Source of the DNA: Diphasiastrum complanatum
Lineage: Eukaryota > Streptophyta > Lycopodiopsida > Lycopodiales > Lycopodiaceae
Length of the DNA stretch: 64,000 nt
Direction: 5' to 3'
Assembly (NCBI GenBank): GCA_029204225.1
Contig: CM055107.1
Coordinates: forward strand, 4,289,079-4,353,078
Shown here: one piece after another, positions 1-12,882 of the stretch
Numbering within the stretch: position 1 is the first letter of the stretch
Layout: the number at the start of each line of letters is the position of its first letter
The notes under the pieces: generated by a model
Seen by the model: the letters and a program-made list of their open reading frames with translations, nothing else
Told to the model about the DNA's origin: nothing
Databases searched by the model: none
Program-made: the position numbers and the translations under genes

Positions 1-1912
1 TCATCTCAGAGATTTTTCGGATATGTTATTTACTCATGAGAAATAGAAAATCTTTTGTACCTGAGTTACAAGATCTCAGTGAGATTTGTGAGTAACATAT
101 GTGGATTCTGGAGGAATCTGCCAAATAAGATTGTGTTTATGTACTGGGTCATAGTGAGATTATTCACATATGTGCATGATTAATCTTGTATGAATCTAAT
201 ATGTATTTCTAGTTACTAGGGTTATTTGGTGCACTCAACCTAGTCGGTGAACATAAGCATATGATCAAGTATTGTTTTGACAGATACTTGCAGAGTTAAC
301 AAATCTTTGTATGGAAGATTTATGGATTAACTTATAAATGATTTGGGTAAGGATCTATATGTGGTGTCATACTAGTATAATTGAATTCTTCACCTAGACA
401 TTTGAGATTTTTGAATCATTGGCAATTAACTTGAGTAGTTGATCACTCCAGGATGAAGTTAACTGGTAAAACGATCAGTGTAATGTGGATTCACCAAAAA
501 CTGATGGTTTTAATTTATATTGCTTGTAAGATGCATGATTAGTGAATCATGTTGGTTCATCAGTGAAAATTATGTGCATTAGATATATAGTATTTTTGGG
601 ATAGAGTATTTCTTTGTTAAGGAATAGACTCAACTCATTAGTGATTGTATCCCAGAGCACTCAATTGGATAATGAATCATAATGAATCCAAAAATAATAA
701 CTGAATTGATATTCAGCAAAATTTTGGACATCTAGATTTGACTCTAGATTGTAATCTAAAGTTTTTTTTATAGTTGAAGATGATTGGGTTGAAGGCATTT
801 TGGTATATGTTTAGTCTTTAATTACCAGTGGTGTATAGACCTTGAATCTTGCATTTCAGTAAAAGAATCTTGTTTGAAGAATATTTCTAAATCCAGTATT
901 ATCTTAGTGGAAAGATTTCGGAATGATTTTTACTTTTCTTGAGTTATGTTGGAGATATACTCTAGTATCCTATGTATGATTATGTATGGTTTTGGATTCA
1001 TGAAAATTATGATTGACGAATCATATGAATCTAAATATTTATGATTGGCAGGTCATAAATAGATACTTAATTATTTTCAAAGGATTATAAAGAATTGTAA
1101 TGATTGTTAAGTGTGATGATTAAGTCTTGGTCTATTAATTGGGTAAGAATTCAGATCAGTGTTTTGAATCTCTTTACTCCAGTATTATTGAGAACCTATG
1201 GATCTCACAGACATTCTCACAAGATAAGTATTCTACTCGTGGAGAATTTAATTTATCTACTATTCTACTACAGTTTATGGTCTGCAGATGCTTGAGTACA
1301 GTTCTTCATTTAATTGGATCTCCAGTTATCATAGGAGACATACAAGTCTATTAAGATGAATGAATGTTATTTTCTTGCATTTGGTGCTGAAAACAGGAGC
1401 ATTTGACTCAAAAGAGTATCTGGGATACTCAAAGTTGAGTTTTAATCATTCTATATCTTAATGATTCTCCTAGAGATTCTAGTTGAATGAATTATCATAT
1501 CTTAGAATTGGATTCTAAAAATAGTTGTACTTGGAAGTTTTTTTATAAATTGTCTACCAGAGTTTGTGGATAATTTCAGTCTGTAATTATTATTTATTTT
1601 CTTTAACTTTAATCTCCTAAGTTAGGGAATATTTCACTCAGTGATTCATGTAAATTTTTTACATGAAAGTGATATTACTAACTTGTGTCGAGTGTAACCT
1701 AGTTGAGAAATTTATTGCTTAGTATACTATTCAAACTTGAGTCATACTCTAGAATAGAGATTAACGATTGGAAATAGGTTTATCTCTGAGTACTTGTTTG
1801 ATATGGAAGTCAGACTAAGAATAATGATTTCCTCGATTAATATTGAAAGTTAAAGGAACTGTTCTTGTAATTCTTTCCTGTTTTAAAGAGCTTCTAAGGA
1901 TAGAAGCAGTTT
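1..1912. other. AT-rich non-coding stretch upstream of an LTR
   Basis: No reading frame longer than about 70 codons and no recognisable protein motif on either strand. It ends in a polypurine tract and LTR, so it is probably the 3' internal part of a non-autonomous or heavily decayed LTR element. That assignment is inferred only from position. Confidence 0.4.
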
Positions 1913-1924
1913 AAGGAGGGAAGA
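1913..1924 (+). other. Polypurine tract of a Ty3/gypsy-type element
   Basis: A purine run (AAGGAGGGAAGA) lies directly before TGTTATG. The preceding bases (TTCTAAGGATAGAA, CAGTTTAA) match those before the LTR at 37783 nearly base for base, so this is the plus-strand priming site of the same element family. Confidence 0.75.
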
Positions 1925-2400
1925 ATGTTATGGTCATATTCGGTTAAGGACTGGAATAGTCCTAATATGGTAGACCGGCCCTCCGGTATTCGAGATTGTT
2001 GGTCACTCCATAATTTAATTCTATGTCAAGGCCAGTTTGTGACTAATAACCTTGAGAGGACCCAGACACTCTAATTGAGACATATGGAGTATTGCATGTC
2101 TGTGTGACAAATATAGGCAGGAAGACTGCATGAAGAGATGTGATCTATTTATAGTTGACCTGCATGGGGGTTGCATGGTTACATGCATAGGACTCTACTC
2201 TCTATATAATGAGGTAGGGATTTTCCCGTCGCCATATTGGATTTAGGTCACCAATTTATCTCTTCTCCTCTTGCTTCACATGGCATGGCTTGGGGGCTAG
2301 ATCTAGGTTTGATCTAGGATTGGTTGGGCGGTTTGGCTCCATAGTCTCTTCTATTGTGTTCTCCTATCCTCATCTTAGGGGCAATCCTTTAGGGTCTTCA
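1925..2400 (+). mobile_element. Ty3/gypsy-type LTR, 3' part lost
   Basis: The LTR starts TGTTATG right after the polypurine tract and carries a TATA box (CTCTATATAATGAGG) near 2200. It resembles the LTR at 37783-38434: same start, a matching TATA region, and related text around TTGGTTGGG and TGTGTT. Similarity fades near 2400, where the TCGACCGA array begins, so the true 3' end is not visible. No primer-binding site was found after it. Confidence 0.65.
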
Positions 2401-2404
2401 CACA

Positions 2405-3460
2405 CTCTCGACCGAAGGGTCTCCACTCACATCTCAACCGACGAGTTGCCAAATGCTCAACTCTCGACTGACTCGCAAATACATCTCAACTCGACCGAGT
2501 CGCCAAACGCTCAACTCTCAACTTGATCGACTCGCAAAACACGTCCCAACTCGACCGACTCACAAACTTTTAAAATCTCGACCGAATCAAATTTTGAAAA
2601 CTTGACCAAATCGAATTTTGAAATCTCAACTGAATCAAATTTTAAAATCTCGACCTAATCGGATTTTTGAATCTCGTCCGAGTCACAGTTTTGTCACCAT
2701 ATCGACCGGAAGCTTCGATTAGAGTCTCAACCGAGGTGTGCGGAAGTCATCTCGACCAAGGGTGTGCGGAAGTCATCTCGACCGAGGGTGGTCAGATCAA
2801 TCTCGACCGAGGGTGTGCGAAAGTCATCTCGACTGAGGGTGGTCCAGATCAATATCGACCGAGGGTGTGCGGAAGTCATCTCGACCGACGAGTTTGATTG
2901 ATGTCTCGACTGACGAGTCTGCTTGAAGTCTAGATTGACAGGTCTGCTTGAAGTCTCGACTGACGGGTCTGATTGAAATCTCGACCGACGGGTCTGATTG
3001 CAATCTCAACCGACGAGTCTGATTGTGGTCTCGATCGACGAATCTGCTTGACATCTCGACCGACAAGACTGATTGCAATCTCGACCGACGAGTCTAATTG
3101 CAATCTCGACCAATAAGTTTGCTGGAACATCTCGACCGACGGACCATACAAGCTCAAATCTCAACCGGATCGAGACCACTCCAAACTTGACCGGATGTCT
3201 CACGTAAAATCTTGATCGGATCAAAGTCATCACATCACGACCAGATCCAAACTTCAGAAAATCTCAACCGGATAGCCTTGTGAAATCTTGACCAAATCTG
3301 CGTTTCTAATCTCGACTGAATCAATCATTCAATTCTCATCCGAGTCATTACATTGCCATTTCGACCGAGTCAGGTTGATTCAAATCTCGACCGAGTCGAA
3401 AAACTTCCAAATCTCAACCGGGTCCGCCAATTTGAAATTTTGACTGAGTCAAAAAACAAC
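2405..3460. repeat. Degenerate tandem array built on TCTCGACCGA
   Basis: Roughly 40 diverged units of about 20-30 bp, most containing TCTCGACCGA or TCTCAACCGA followed by variants such as CGAGTCTGATTG or GGGTGTGCGGAAGTCA. It lies between an LTR and a gag-like frame, so it may be the untranslated leader of a gypsy element. Reading frames across it are by-products of the repeat. Confidence 0.8.
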
Positions 3461-3751
3461 AAAATTTGTTATACTTCTTTAATTTTTGGAGCCTTCGTTA
3501 AGTTTTCGATACTTCGTTATTTTTTGATACTTCATTAATTTTTAGAGCCTTCTCTAATTTTTTCGATACTTTTTTATTTTGGAGACATCCATTTTTTGTT
3601 TTGATACCATCCATTTATCAATACTACATTTTTCGATCCATATCATTTTCCGATATGGATCAAAAAATTAACGAAGGCTCAAAAAATCATTAATTTTTTG
3701 AGCCTTCGTTAATTTTTTGATACTTCATTAAAATTTTCGATACTCCATTTT
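3461..3751. repeat. AT-rich leader with two near-perfect hairpins
   Basis: A perfect 10-bp inverted repeat (GATCCATATC at 3635-3644 against 3652-3661, 7-nt loop) adjoins a perfect 29-bp inverted repeat (3659-3687 against 3693-3721, 5-nt loop). The arms of the larger one contain AACGAAGGCTC and GAGCCTTCGTT. Shorter copies of GAGCCTTCGTTAA and TTTTCGATACTTC are scattered through 3480-3750, so the hairpin is part of a local repeat family. Confidence 0.85.
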
Positions 3752-5040
3752 TTGAAGGCTAAAAAAATCAGACGTCATAGGTTCTACCAAATGTGGTCCC
3801 AAATGCACGAGCCATCCACAAACCCATTCGAGGGACAAGAACTTGATAGAGCCGAGTCTTCACGGGCACGAACCCATGTTCATGGTGTTGAAGCATCACA
3901 CGCCAGAACACACCTGAATGGAGCTTCTGCCACTCACAGAGCTCATATTGAGAGACGTACACCCAAGTTAGAACCACCAAAGTTCGACGATAGTTTAGAC
4001 CCTCTAAAATTCTTGCAAATCTTTGAGAATGTGTGCGACGTTTACGATGAAACATCCCACGACGCTATGGTCCAACTGTTTTCCATGACCATAATTGCTA
4101 AAGCACGTGACTGGTTTTTTAACCTCGATCGTGAAGATAAATTGGATTGGTCTAATCTGAAAGAGTCTTTTATCAAGCATTTTAAACCATTTCGTTTGAT
4201 AAGTAGTCCTTTTGTCAAATTGAGTAACATCTAGATGGAAAAAGATGAACGTGTACAAGAGTATATTGAGCGATTCAAACGCTTAAAAAGTCAAGTACAA
4301 GAACCCTCTGAACAGATGCTCATCATCTGGTTTTTAGTCGGCCTTCCAAGATGGATAAGATGTGAGCTTAGATCCAATGATGAATATACGAGCCTAAAGT
4401 TAGCTATGTTTGATGCCATCAAGGAAGAAGACGAAGGATCAGATGTTGATGAATTAAGAAAAAGGAGAGCACCCCGTGCTCCTGTCCATGAGTCGAAGCC
4501 GATCGAGGACGTCTGAGATCAACTTTGGAAATCACAGTGGAGTTGCTTAATCAGCAACATCAACAGTTGGAGAAACTCACCAATGAGTTTCAAACTACCC
4601 TGAAGTCTATCCAAAGTAGTATGCCTGGTCAGCCAAACCATGCACGAGTACCTTATAGACGCAAACCCATATGGTGCCCACACTGTCGGGCTACGCATCC
4701 TGCTGATGCTTGTCCTTCATATCAGCATATCCAAGCACATGTCATCCAACAATATGAATACCAACCGTCACAATCTGGACATTCCTCACATTACCACGAA
4801 TATCCACCAGAAAATCCAGAACCACTAGCCATACAAGATGGCTATTCCATTACGCAAGGGCCAATGAACAACAGATGTTTCATCTGTGGTGAAACTGGCC
4901 ATTTCATGGGTGATTGTCCAGTCAAGACCAAGTACCATGCCGAGTGTCCCGACTGTGTCGGAAAACACAGTTTCAAAGACTGTTCAAAACAACCAAGTAA
5001 GGTCCTACCTGGTCGCCATGTCAGTTATGAATACCGATAG
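3752..5040 (+). pseudogene. Broken Ty3/gypsy gag
   Basis: This encodes a retrotransposon capsid region and nucleocapsid. The capsid-like part (PPKFDDSLDPLKFLQIFENV, then ARDWFF and ESFIKHFKPF) runs to an in-frame TAG at 4232. It continues in the same frame (ERVQEYIERFKRLKSQV) to a TGA at 4514. A shift then leads to a frame with LLNQQHQQLEKLTNEF and two zinc-binding clusters, CFICGETGHFMGDC and CPDCVGKHSFKDC. The minus-strand copy at 61890-62585 reads RDQLWK where this one has the TGA, which supports a sense-to-stop change plus a small deletion. No protease or reverse transcriptase follows. The first ATG is only the start of the open frame; the true gag start may lie upstream. Confidence 0.85.
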
Positions 5041-7081
<2,041 letters not shown>

Positions 7082-8114
7082 TCAATAATATCCATAAGGG
7101 TCTGGTGGCCATTTTGGATAACCTTGTTCATTGACAATTGGATAGTCAAGGCATCCCATCAGAGTATCCCAAGATAAATCTTGTTGTGGATTCTCATAGG
7201 TCGGTGCAACTGGTCCCATTGTCCTAGACGTCCCCAATTTGTAATATGGATATGACATGCTTGCCTCACTCTCTTGTCTATCCAAGTATTCGTGGTAGGT
7301 TGTAACCTGAAGACTTTCCTCAACAGTCAATACAAATTAAGGACAAGGTGCTATCGTTGTATGTGCTGATTCTTGCTGTACACTTGGCCGTTTTGGGCTT
7401 GAATTCCCTGGATTTGGCCTTTTGAGAAGGGATATAACTGGATTTGGCATTTGTTGAGTGGTCTGTTATTTTGTGGAACAGTCAAACTTTGGTTGCAAAA
7501 CTTTGGTTGAATTTTGCTCGTTGAAGGACAGTCATCCACCTTAGTCTTCCCTTTTCCAGTGCACTACTTCCATTTGAAGGCTATGCGATTGCACTTTCCC
7601 TTGGATCTTGTGCTAAACTCCTTCTTGTCGCTTGGTTGACGTAGGATCCTGTTGTAATTCATCACTAATAAATCTGGACATTGAGTGTGCCAAGAGTTCT
7701 GATAGAAACTGTCGTATTTCCTTGGCTGCTAGTTTCTTGACTTCCTCAGCTATCATTGACTTGATTGACTCTACCAGCTCTGTTTTCTGTGATGTCATTG
7801 CCTTTTTGTTCGTGGGTGTCTTCGTGTGTACATTCGTCCTTCTCAAGAAAATTAACTGAGCGAGCATAAGCTTTTTGACAACTTGAAGTGCAAGGTTCTT
7901 GGTCTTTTGCTGCACTTGATCCACTTGACTCTCCTCCACTTAGTTGCCTTCCACAGGTTTCCATTCTTGTTTGATCATCGCTTGTCGAAGACTCTAGTTC
8001 CTTTGATTCTCCATCTAATGATTCATCAATTTGATGGATCCGATCGGTGTAGTCTCTAATTGTCTCATCAGGGAACTTTTGCAACTTAGACAAGTTTGCA
8101 AGGATGGTCTCCAC
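7082..8114 (-). pseudogene. Possible decayed gag-like frame
   Basis: Several minus-strand frames in a row look like the remains of one coding region with shifts near 7750-7900 and 7330-7540. The first part reads ANLSKLQKFPDETIRDYTDR and is acidic and Ser-rich. The middle is Lys/Glu-rich and probably helical (SMIAEEVKKLAAKEIRQFL). The last part contains SYPYYKLGTSRTMGPVAP. I recognise no diagnostic domain. Position downstream, on the minus strand, of a primer-binding-like site at 9998-10015 suggests a retrotransposon gag, but this is inference. Confidence 0.3.
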
Positions 8115-8679
8115 AGCTCAACACTATAGTGTCACTATAGTGTTGCAAAGGTAGTTGGGTTATGAATTGCTTCAGTGATGGTGCAATGCTAATGGTGTCC
8201 CAACTTTTTCTTTTTGCTCTCTCATTTTTTTTTTTTGGAAAAGAAGAAAAAGAAGAAGAAGAAGAAAAAAGAGTCGGTAAACGGTGGATCAGTATGGATG
8301 GGAACAGACATAATTAGATTTAACAGATGAGCATGATGAAAGTTACACTGTTAAGAGAAGATGGAAGATAGGATAGAGATGGAACAGAAAAGTGATGAAT
8401 GGATGGTATGAATGGTAACGGAGTGATTTTTTCTTGGTATTGATTGGCTTGATCGAAGGTTCATTCACTTGGTTCACTCCAGGGATGTTGGATCGTGATG
8501 GATGTTGTGATTGCAACCTAGATTTGACAAGATCTGATCAGTTTCAAATGGCTAATAGTGTAATTTTAGCTCTTTTTCTTGGTTTTTTCCAGATATCTCT
8601 CTGATCCTAGCTCTGATTGGCTTAATATTTTTACAGTAGATAGATCTGAGGCAGATCCTTCTATTGATCCTATCTACGA
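8115..8679. other. Non-coding stretch with purine tract
   Basis: A (GAA)n-like tract lies at about 8238-8270. The rest is AT-rich with no recognisable gene. Confidence 0.4.
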
Positions 8680-9660
8680 AGGTTACTCAGTTCGAGGGTT
8701 TGCTGTGCGCGAGTTCTTTCACTGTTTTGCAGTCAAAAATCTTAATTTCTTGCAATCTATTGGGAATTAACTCTCGCCCTTTTAATAGTAGCTAGATCTA
8801 GTTCAAATCTAACTTATATCAATTTTTTGAAGGTTCTTTACCAGTGGTGCGAGAGTTATTGATGTTTGTGAGGTTTCTTTACACTGTTTTTCAATTAAAA
8901 ACTCTGATTTTTTCAGATCTATTGGGAAGTAACTTTCGTAGACTTCACAAGAGCTGGATCTGATGTGGATCTAGTTTTGGAAAAGCTTGCGAGAGTTAAC
9001 TCTCGTAGATGATGAAAATTTCATTGTCTGGAGGGTTCTAGAATACTTTTTGGCTCAGATCTTCACCAATATCTCAAACTAACTCTCGCAGACTTCACCA
9101 CTAATGGAAAATGACATTTTGAAAATAATGGGATGGTCTACTAAGGTTACTTCTCAGTGGTGCAAGAGTTATTGATGTCTGCAAGGGTTCAAAACCACTT
9201 TTTGGATCACAGATCAATCAGTAACTCAAACTAACTCTCGCAGACTCTTCTGTGTCCTTGTCTCAATGAGATGGAACTTCATAATTTTCTATGAAGGTTA
9301 GTTGCCACAAAAATCAAAAAATTGATGTCTGCGAAGGTTCAGCCTGATTTTTTCGCCCTTTTTTTTTTTTTTTTTTTTTTTTTATCTTAGGAACGTTCGC
9401 ACAGAGGTTTAAATATCAAACTAATGTTTGCAGGATTTACTGTGTCCTGGTCTCATTGAGATGGAACTTCAGTAGCCTCTGTGAAGATTAGTTTTCAGTT
9501 TGGAAATTTTTTTGATTTTTATAAGGGTTTTTAAAAATTTTATGGGTTTTTCGAAGTTTTTTCAAAATCTGCTTGGAAATAACCTTTGCATGATTCTATG
9601 AAAGTCTAAGACAATACCCTAGAGCTGCTTCCAGTCATGCGGAGGTTGGTTCCCACTGCT
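8680..9660. repeat. Degenerate array of TCTCGCAGA / TTATTGATGTCTGCGAGG blocks
   Basis: At least four diverged blocks combine a GAGAGTTATTGATGTYTGCRAGG-like segment, a CACTTTTTGGATCA-like segment and an AACTAACTCTCGCAGAC-like segment. Examples are 8682-8790, 8850-9010, 9160-9250 and 9320-9440. A 25-nt T run sits at 9359-9383. The same vocabulary (GCGAGGGTT, CAACTCTCGTAG) recurs at 45820-46150, so the blocks probably come from one repeat family. Confidence 0.6.
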
Positions 9661-9997
9661 TTTGGAGAAATAAGGTCTATGGTGTGATTTTTAGCCAATT
9701 TTTTTCCTCCAAAATGCAGATTTGAGTGTATTTTCTGATTTTTTTTTGGGTTTTTTGGATTTATGGACAAGATTGAGTGTTTGAATCTGATCCTCCCATC
9801 TCAGAATCTCTCCGTACAATACATACAAGCAACAACCATGAAAGAAAATGCAAAACTAACCCCCAAACCATGCTCTACTCTACTCCCCACTAACACTAAC
9901 AACCACAAAATCTGATTTTTGATGAATGAAGGGGTTAGAGAAGAAGAGAGTGAGAGAAAGGAGCAAAGTGCTATGCGGTGAGACGGGAGTGTGGCGC

Positions 9998-10015
9998 TCC
10001 CCGACAACGGCACCA
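9998..10015 (-). other. Primer-binding-site-like sequence, Asp-tRNA type
   Basis: On the minus strand this reads TGGTGCCGTTGTCGGGGA. It differs in few positions from the primer-binding site typical of Athila/Ogre-like Ty3 elements (TGGCGCCGTTGCCGGGGA), and the bases before it end in ACAACA like an LTR terminus. The same upstream bases (CGAAGACGACACAACA) recur at about 6233-6250. Against this, no LTR is visible on the expected side, where copia gag lies. Confidence 0.45.
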
Positions 10016-10530
10016 ATGTTGTGTCGTCTTCGTTCCACATTTTGATTGGTGTCTTCCACGACCAAATCTGCCACCATGTCCTCTTATTGCAAGAGCTTGA
10101 TCAAATCCCCTGTTGCGATGACTCAAGTTCTCTTGACGTTGTTCTTCCTGCAAAAAAAATCCACCTAACTCTTCATAGGTTGGAAGATGGCTATACTTGT
10201 CACAAACATCTGATGTGACTCACTCAAACTGTTCAATGTCAATTGCACAATCTCATGATCCTTAACTCGCTCTCCAATGGCGACTAATTGATCGATCTCA
10301 TTTACCTTCATTAGGTGATCGGCAATGGTTGCACCATCATCCATTCGTAATGCATGTAGTTTCGTCTTTAGAAATAGCACTCGAGATGTGTTTGTGGTTT
10401 CAAACCATGTATTCAATATATTCCAAGCTTCTTTCGGTGCTGCCGAATCCAAAATATAGGGAAGCATGATAGTTGCCCTCGGGCAAGGCTCCTCAAACCT
10501 ATGAAGTCATTGGAACACAACTTTATCCTA
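10016..10530 (-). pseudogene. Ty1/copia gag fragment
   Basis: The minus-strand frame has the typical copia gag (UBN2-type) pattern: EAWNILNTWFETTNTSRVLF, LKTKLHALRMDDG, IADHLMKVNEIDQLVAIGER and LTLNSLSESHQMFVTSI. After a frame change near 10165 it continues with LLQEEQRQENLSHRN and GGRFGRGRHQSKC. No protease, integrase or RT follows, so it is an isolated fragment. Confidence 0.8.
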
Positions 10531-11001
10531 CACAAACTATATGAGAATAAGGTATTGGGAAAATTTGACAAGAGGTATAATGTCTTTCATGTGCATATCT
10601 ATTTTATATACCAAAACGACTATTTTTAGGATAGAGACATGGCCCCATCCCCTCCATTGGCATAAATGAGAAGGGATTTTATGATAGAGACATGGGCCCA
10701 ATACCTTTAAATTTGTTATGATGTACAATTTTTAGATCAAAGGAAGAATCCAACAAGCAATATGGTTCAACTCAATCATGTATTAAAAATAGGTGTTTAG
10801 TTTTGAGTTTCCAAGCCCATGTGTACATTTGTCTATTGGCTAGAATCTTGAAATTATGAAAATGTTTTTAGAATCTTTGAACTATTTACAAATCCATGTT
10901 GGGTGTGAACCCAAATTATCAACATGCGCATCAAAGAAATGATCCATTTGTCTTAAACATCATAATGTCAACCTTTATAGATAATCGACAAGCATGAATT
11001 T
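10531..11001. other. Unassigned non-coding stretch
   Basis: AT-rich with short frames only. Repeated ATAGAGACATGG(C/G)CCC-like text near 10630 and 10685 is a minor local duplication. Confidence 0.35.
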
Positions 11002-11005
11002 ATAC

Positions 11006-11050
<45 letters not shown>

Positions 11051-11075
11051 TAGATAGATAGATACATACATACAT
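11002..11075. repeat. Compound microsatellite (TACA)n(TA)n(GATA)n(TACA)n
   Basis: Consecutive simple tracts: TACA units, about 15 TA units, GATA units and TACA units again. Confidence 0.95.
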
Positions 11076-11077
11076 AA

Positions 11078-11297
11078 TAGTTATAAAACTAAGCCAATAC
11101 TTGCTAATACCCAATTAAAACCAAGAGGATACCTACCAATGCTCGTCTCAAAAATATCCCATCACTAGCATTTGAGATATTATATATACATATTAGTTAT
11201 AAAACTAAGCCAATACTTGCTAATACCCAATTAAAACCAAGACGATACCTACCAATGCTCGTCTCAAAAATATCCCATCACTAGCATTTGAGATATT
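11078..11297. repeat. 116-bp tandem duplication
   Basis: Two copies starting TAGTTATAAAACTAAGCC (11078 and 11194) run for about 104 bp. I see one difference (AAGAGG against AAGACG). A short AT-rich spacer separates them. Near-identity implies a recent duplication. Confidence 0.9.
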
Positions 11298-12305
11298 CAT
11301 AATAGCTATGATTGTTGGTTATTTAGCATGTAAATATTTCACATTCATGGATATGATGGGGTTTCATGAAAATATGTGAGAGTCACCAACAATGGTTATG
11401 ACCCAAAGTGCATTATTCAAGCACCAGTATAGGGTTTTTTCTATTGGGGCCCACTTTTTAGAGCCTTGGCCGAGAACTTGAGATCTAAAATCAGGGCTGA
11501 GAAAGCCCTTGACATAAAAACATGTTATTTTTGACAATGAATGTTTTGCTTAGGGCACTACGCTCATAAAGCCCATGGACTTTGTTGGCATAATGTGCTA
11601 GGTTTAATCACGAGGCAATTTATGAAATTTAAAGTCATGAAAAAATTTTATGAAAAAAAAAATGACAAGATTTTTGCATCTGGTTAAAAGATGCACCTTT
11701 TTTTATTTTTGTGAGTAGTGGGTAGTGCTCACAAAAGACTAGCAAATACAAACAAGCCAATTGTTAAAATTCACGTCTTACCTCTTCTCTTCATTCTAGA
11801 TTTGTAGGTATTTTAATGGTTCAAAATCACTTGATTTCAGTTATAAATTTCAAATTTAGGGTTTTATGTAAGCCCTTAACCAATTTCATAATAATCTTGT
11901 GGATTTCTTATAAAGATTAGTTTGAAACTTTTTGATGAGCAATTGTAGGGGACTTTGAAGGAGACCCAAAATTCAAATTGGAGTTACTTGTACCCTCCAA
12001 ATCCCCCAACAAAAATAATAATCAAGAAGATGAGGGGAGGGCGGCCAGCCAATACAAAAGGGCCGCGTGGCAGTGTCACGACTCTTGATATCAACGCTGA
12101 ATCAAATAAAAAGACCAAATAACTGGAAAAGTGGCTTTAGGCCCAAAATAAAATATATAATACACGTGGCACGAAAGCCGGTAGCCAGAAAGCATAGAAC
12201 GGTAGGAACCGCTGAGGTACGTACCTGCCAAGCTACCAGATCGGTAGCTATTTTTACGTTGAAATTTGTTTGTAAAGTAAAAGAGGATGATGTATGGAGA
12301 AACAA

Positions 12306-12309
<4 letters not shown>
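11298..12309. other. Unassigned non-coding stretch
   Basis: No recognisable gene. The small plus-strand frame at 12067-12381 runs into a CT tract and has no domain. Confidence 0.35.

Positions 12310-12351
<42 letters not shown>
12310..12351. repeat. (TC)21 microsatellite
   Basis: A 42-bp uninterrupted CT tract followed by CCCTCCCTCCCT-type sequence. Confidence 0.95.
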
Positions 12352-12352
<1 letters not shown>

Positions 12353-12489
12353 CTCCCTCCCTCCCTGTAATCTCTTTTTAGTTTTATTCATCTTCTTTCT
12401 TTACTGTGCCCCAAGAGGAAAGCATAGGGTAAAAGCCCTTCTTTGAGTTCTTTGAGGGCTTTGCGCATTTTCAAGCACATAAAGCTCTG

Positions 12490-12625
12490 CTTTGAGGTGC
12501 CCAAATATGTGTAAAGCCCAAACAACAAGGTAAAGCCCTCCGTTGAGGGATTTGTGCCTGGTAAAGTCCTGCTTTTGAGGTGCCCAAAAATGTGTAAAGC
12601 CCAAACAACAGGGCTTTACCCTGCG
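12490..12625. repeat. Direct repeat of about 80 bp around GTGTAAAGCCCAAACAACA
   Basis: GAGGTGCCCAAATATGTG near 12495 recurs as GAGGTGCCCAAAAATGTG near 12577. Both are followed by TAAAGCCCAAACAACA. Several AAAGCCCT and AGGGCTTT inverted pairs occur across 12430-12630, so the region could fold. Confidence 0.75.
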
Positions 12626-12675
12626 TAACGAACCAGCCCTGATTTTTTGCGGACTCTTTTCGGACATGTTTTAGT

Positions 12676-12791
12676 CATTCCAAGATATTTAACCAACGGG
12701 GTTGGCTTAGTTGGTTAGCTTGACATCCAAAGTTTCTTTGGTCTTAGGTTCGAGCCTCCCCTTGGAAACCAAGAAGCATTCCAGGATATTT
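12676..12791 (+). mobile_element. tRNA-like retroposon with 15-bp target-site duplication
   Basis: An 85-bp insert (12692-12776) is flanked by CATTCCAAGATATTT (12676-12690) and CATTCCAGGATATTT (12777-12791), a 14/15 match. The insert contains an RNA polymerase III box A (TGGCTTAGTTGG, 12703-12714) and box B (GGTTCGAGCC, 12747-12756) 44 bp apart, the spacing of a tRNA. GGGG before box A can pair with CCCC after box B. It fits a tRNA-derived SINE head or a retroposed tRNA; there is no clear tail. It is not scored as a working tRNA because the acceptor stem is only partly paired. Confidence 0.75.
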
Positions 12792-12882
12792 ATGGGATGA
12801 ATTATGAGTATCATTTCTATATGACATGAATTATGCTCATAATTCGTTGCTCATTATGAACATATTTTTTTTCATAGGAATG

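Noticed and set aside
2667-3233. Frames in the TCGACCGA array
   Set aside because: Periodic repeat translation without any domain.
2405-3460. CRISPR-like array
   Set aside because: Repeats are degenerate and lack unique spacers of constant length; the setting is eukaryotic.
12692-12776. Functional tRNA gene
   Set aside because: Box A and B are present, but the acceptor stem pairs only in part and the target-site duplications point to a retroposed copy.
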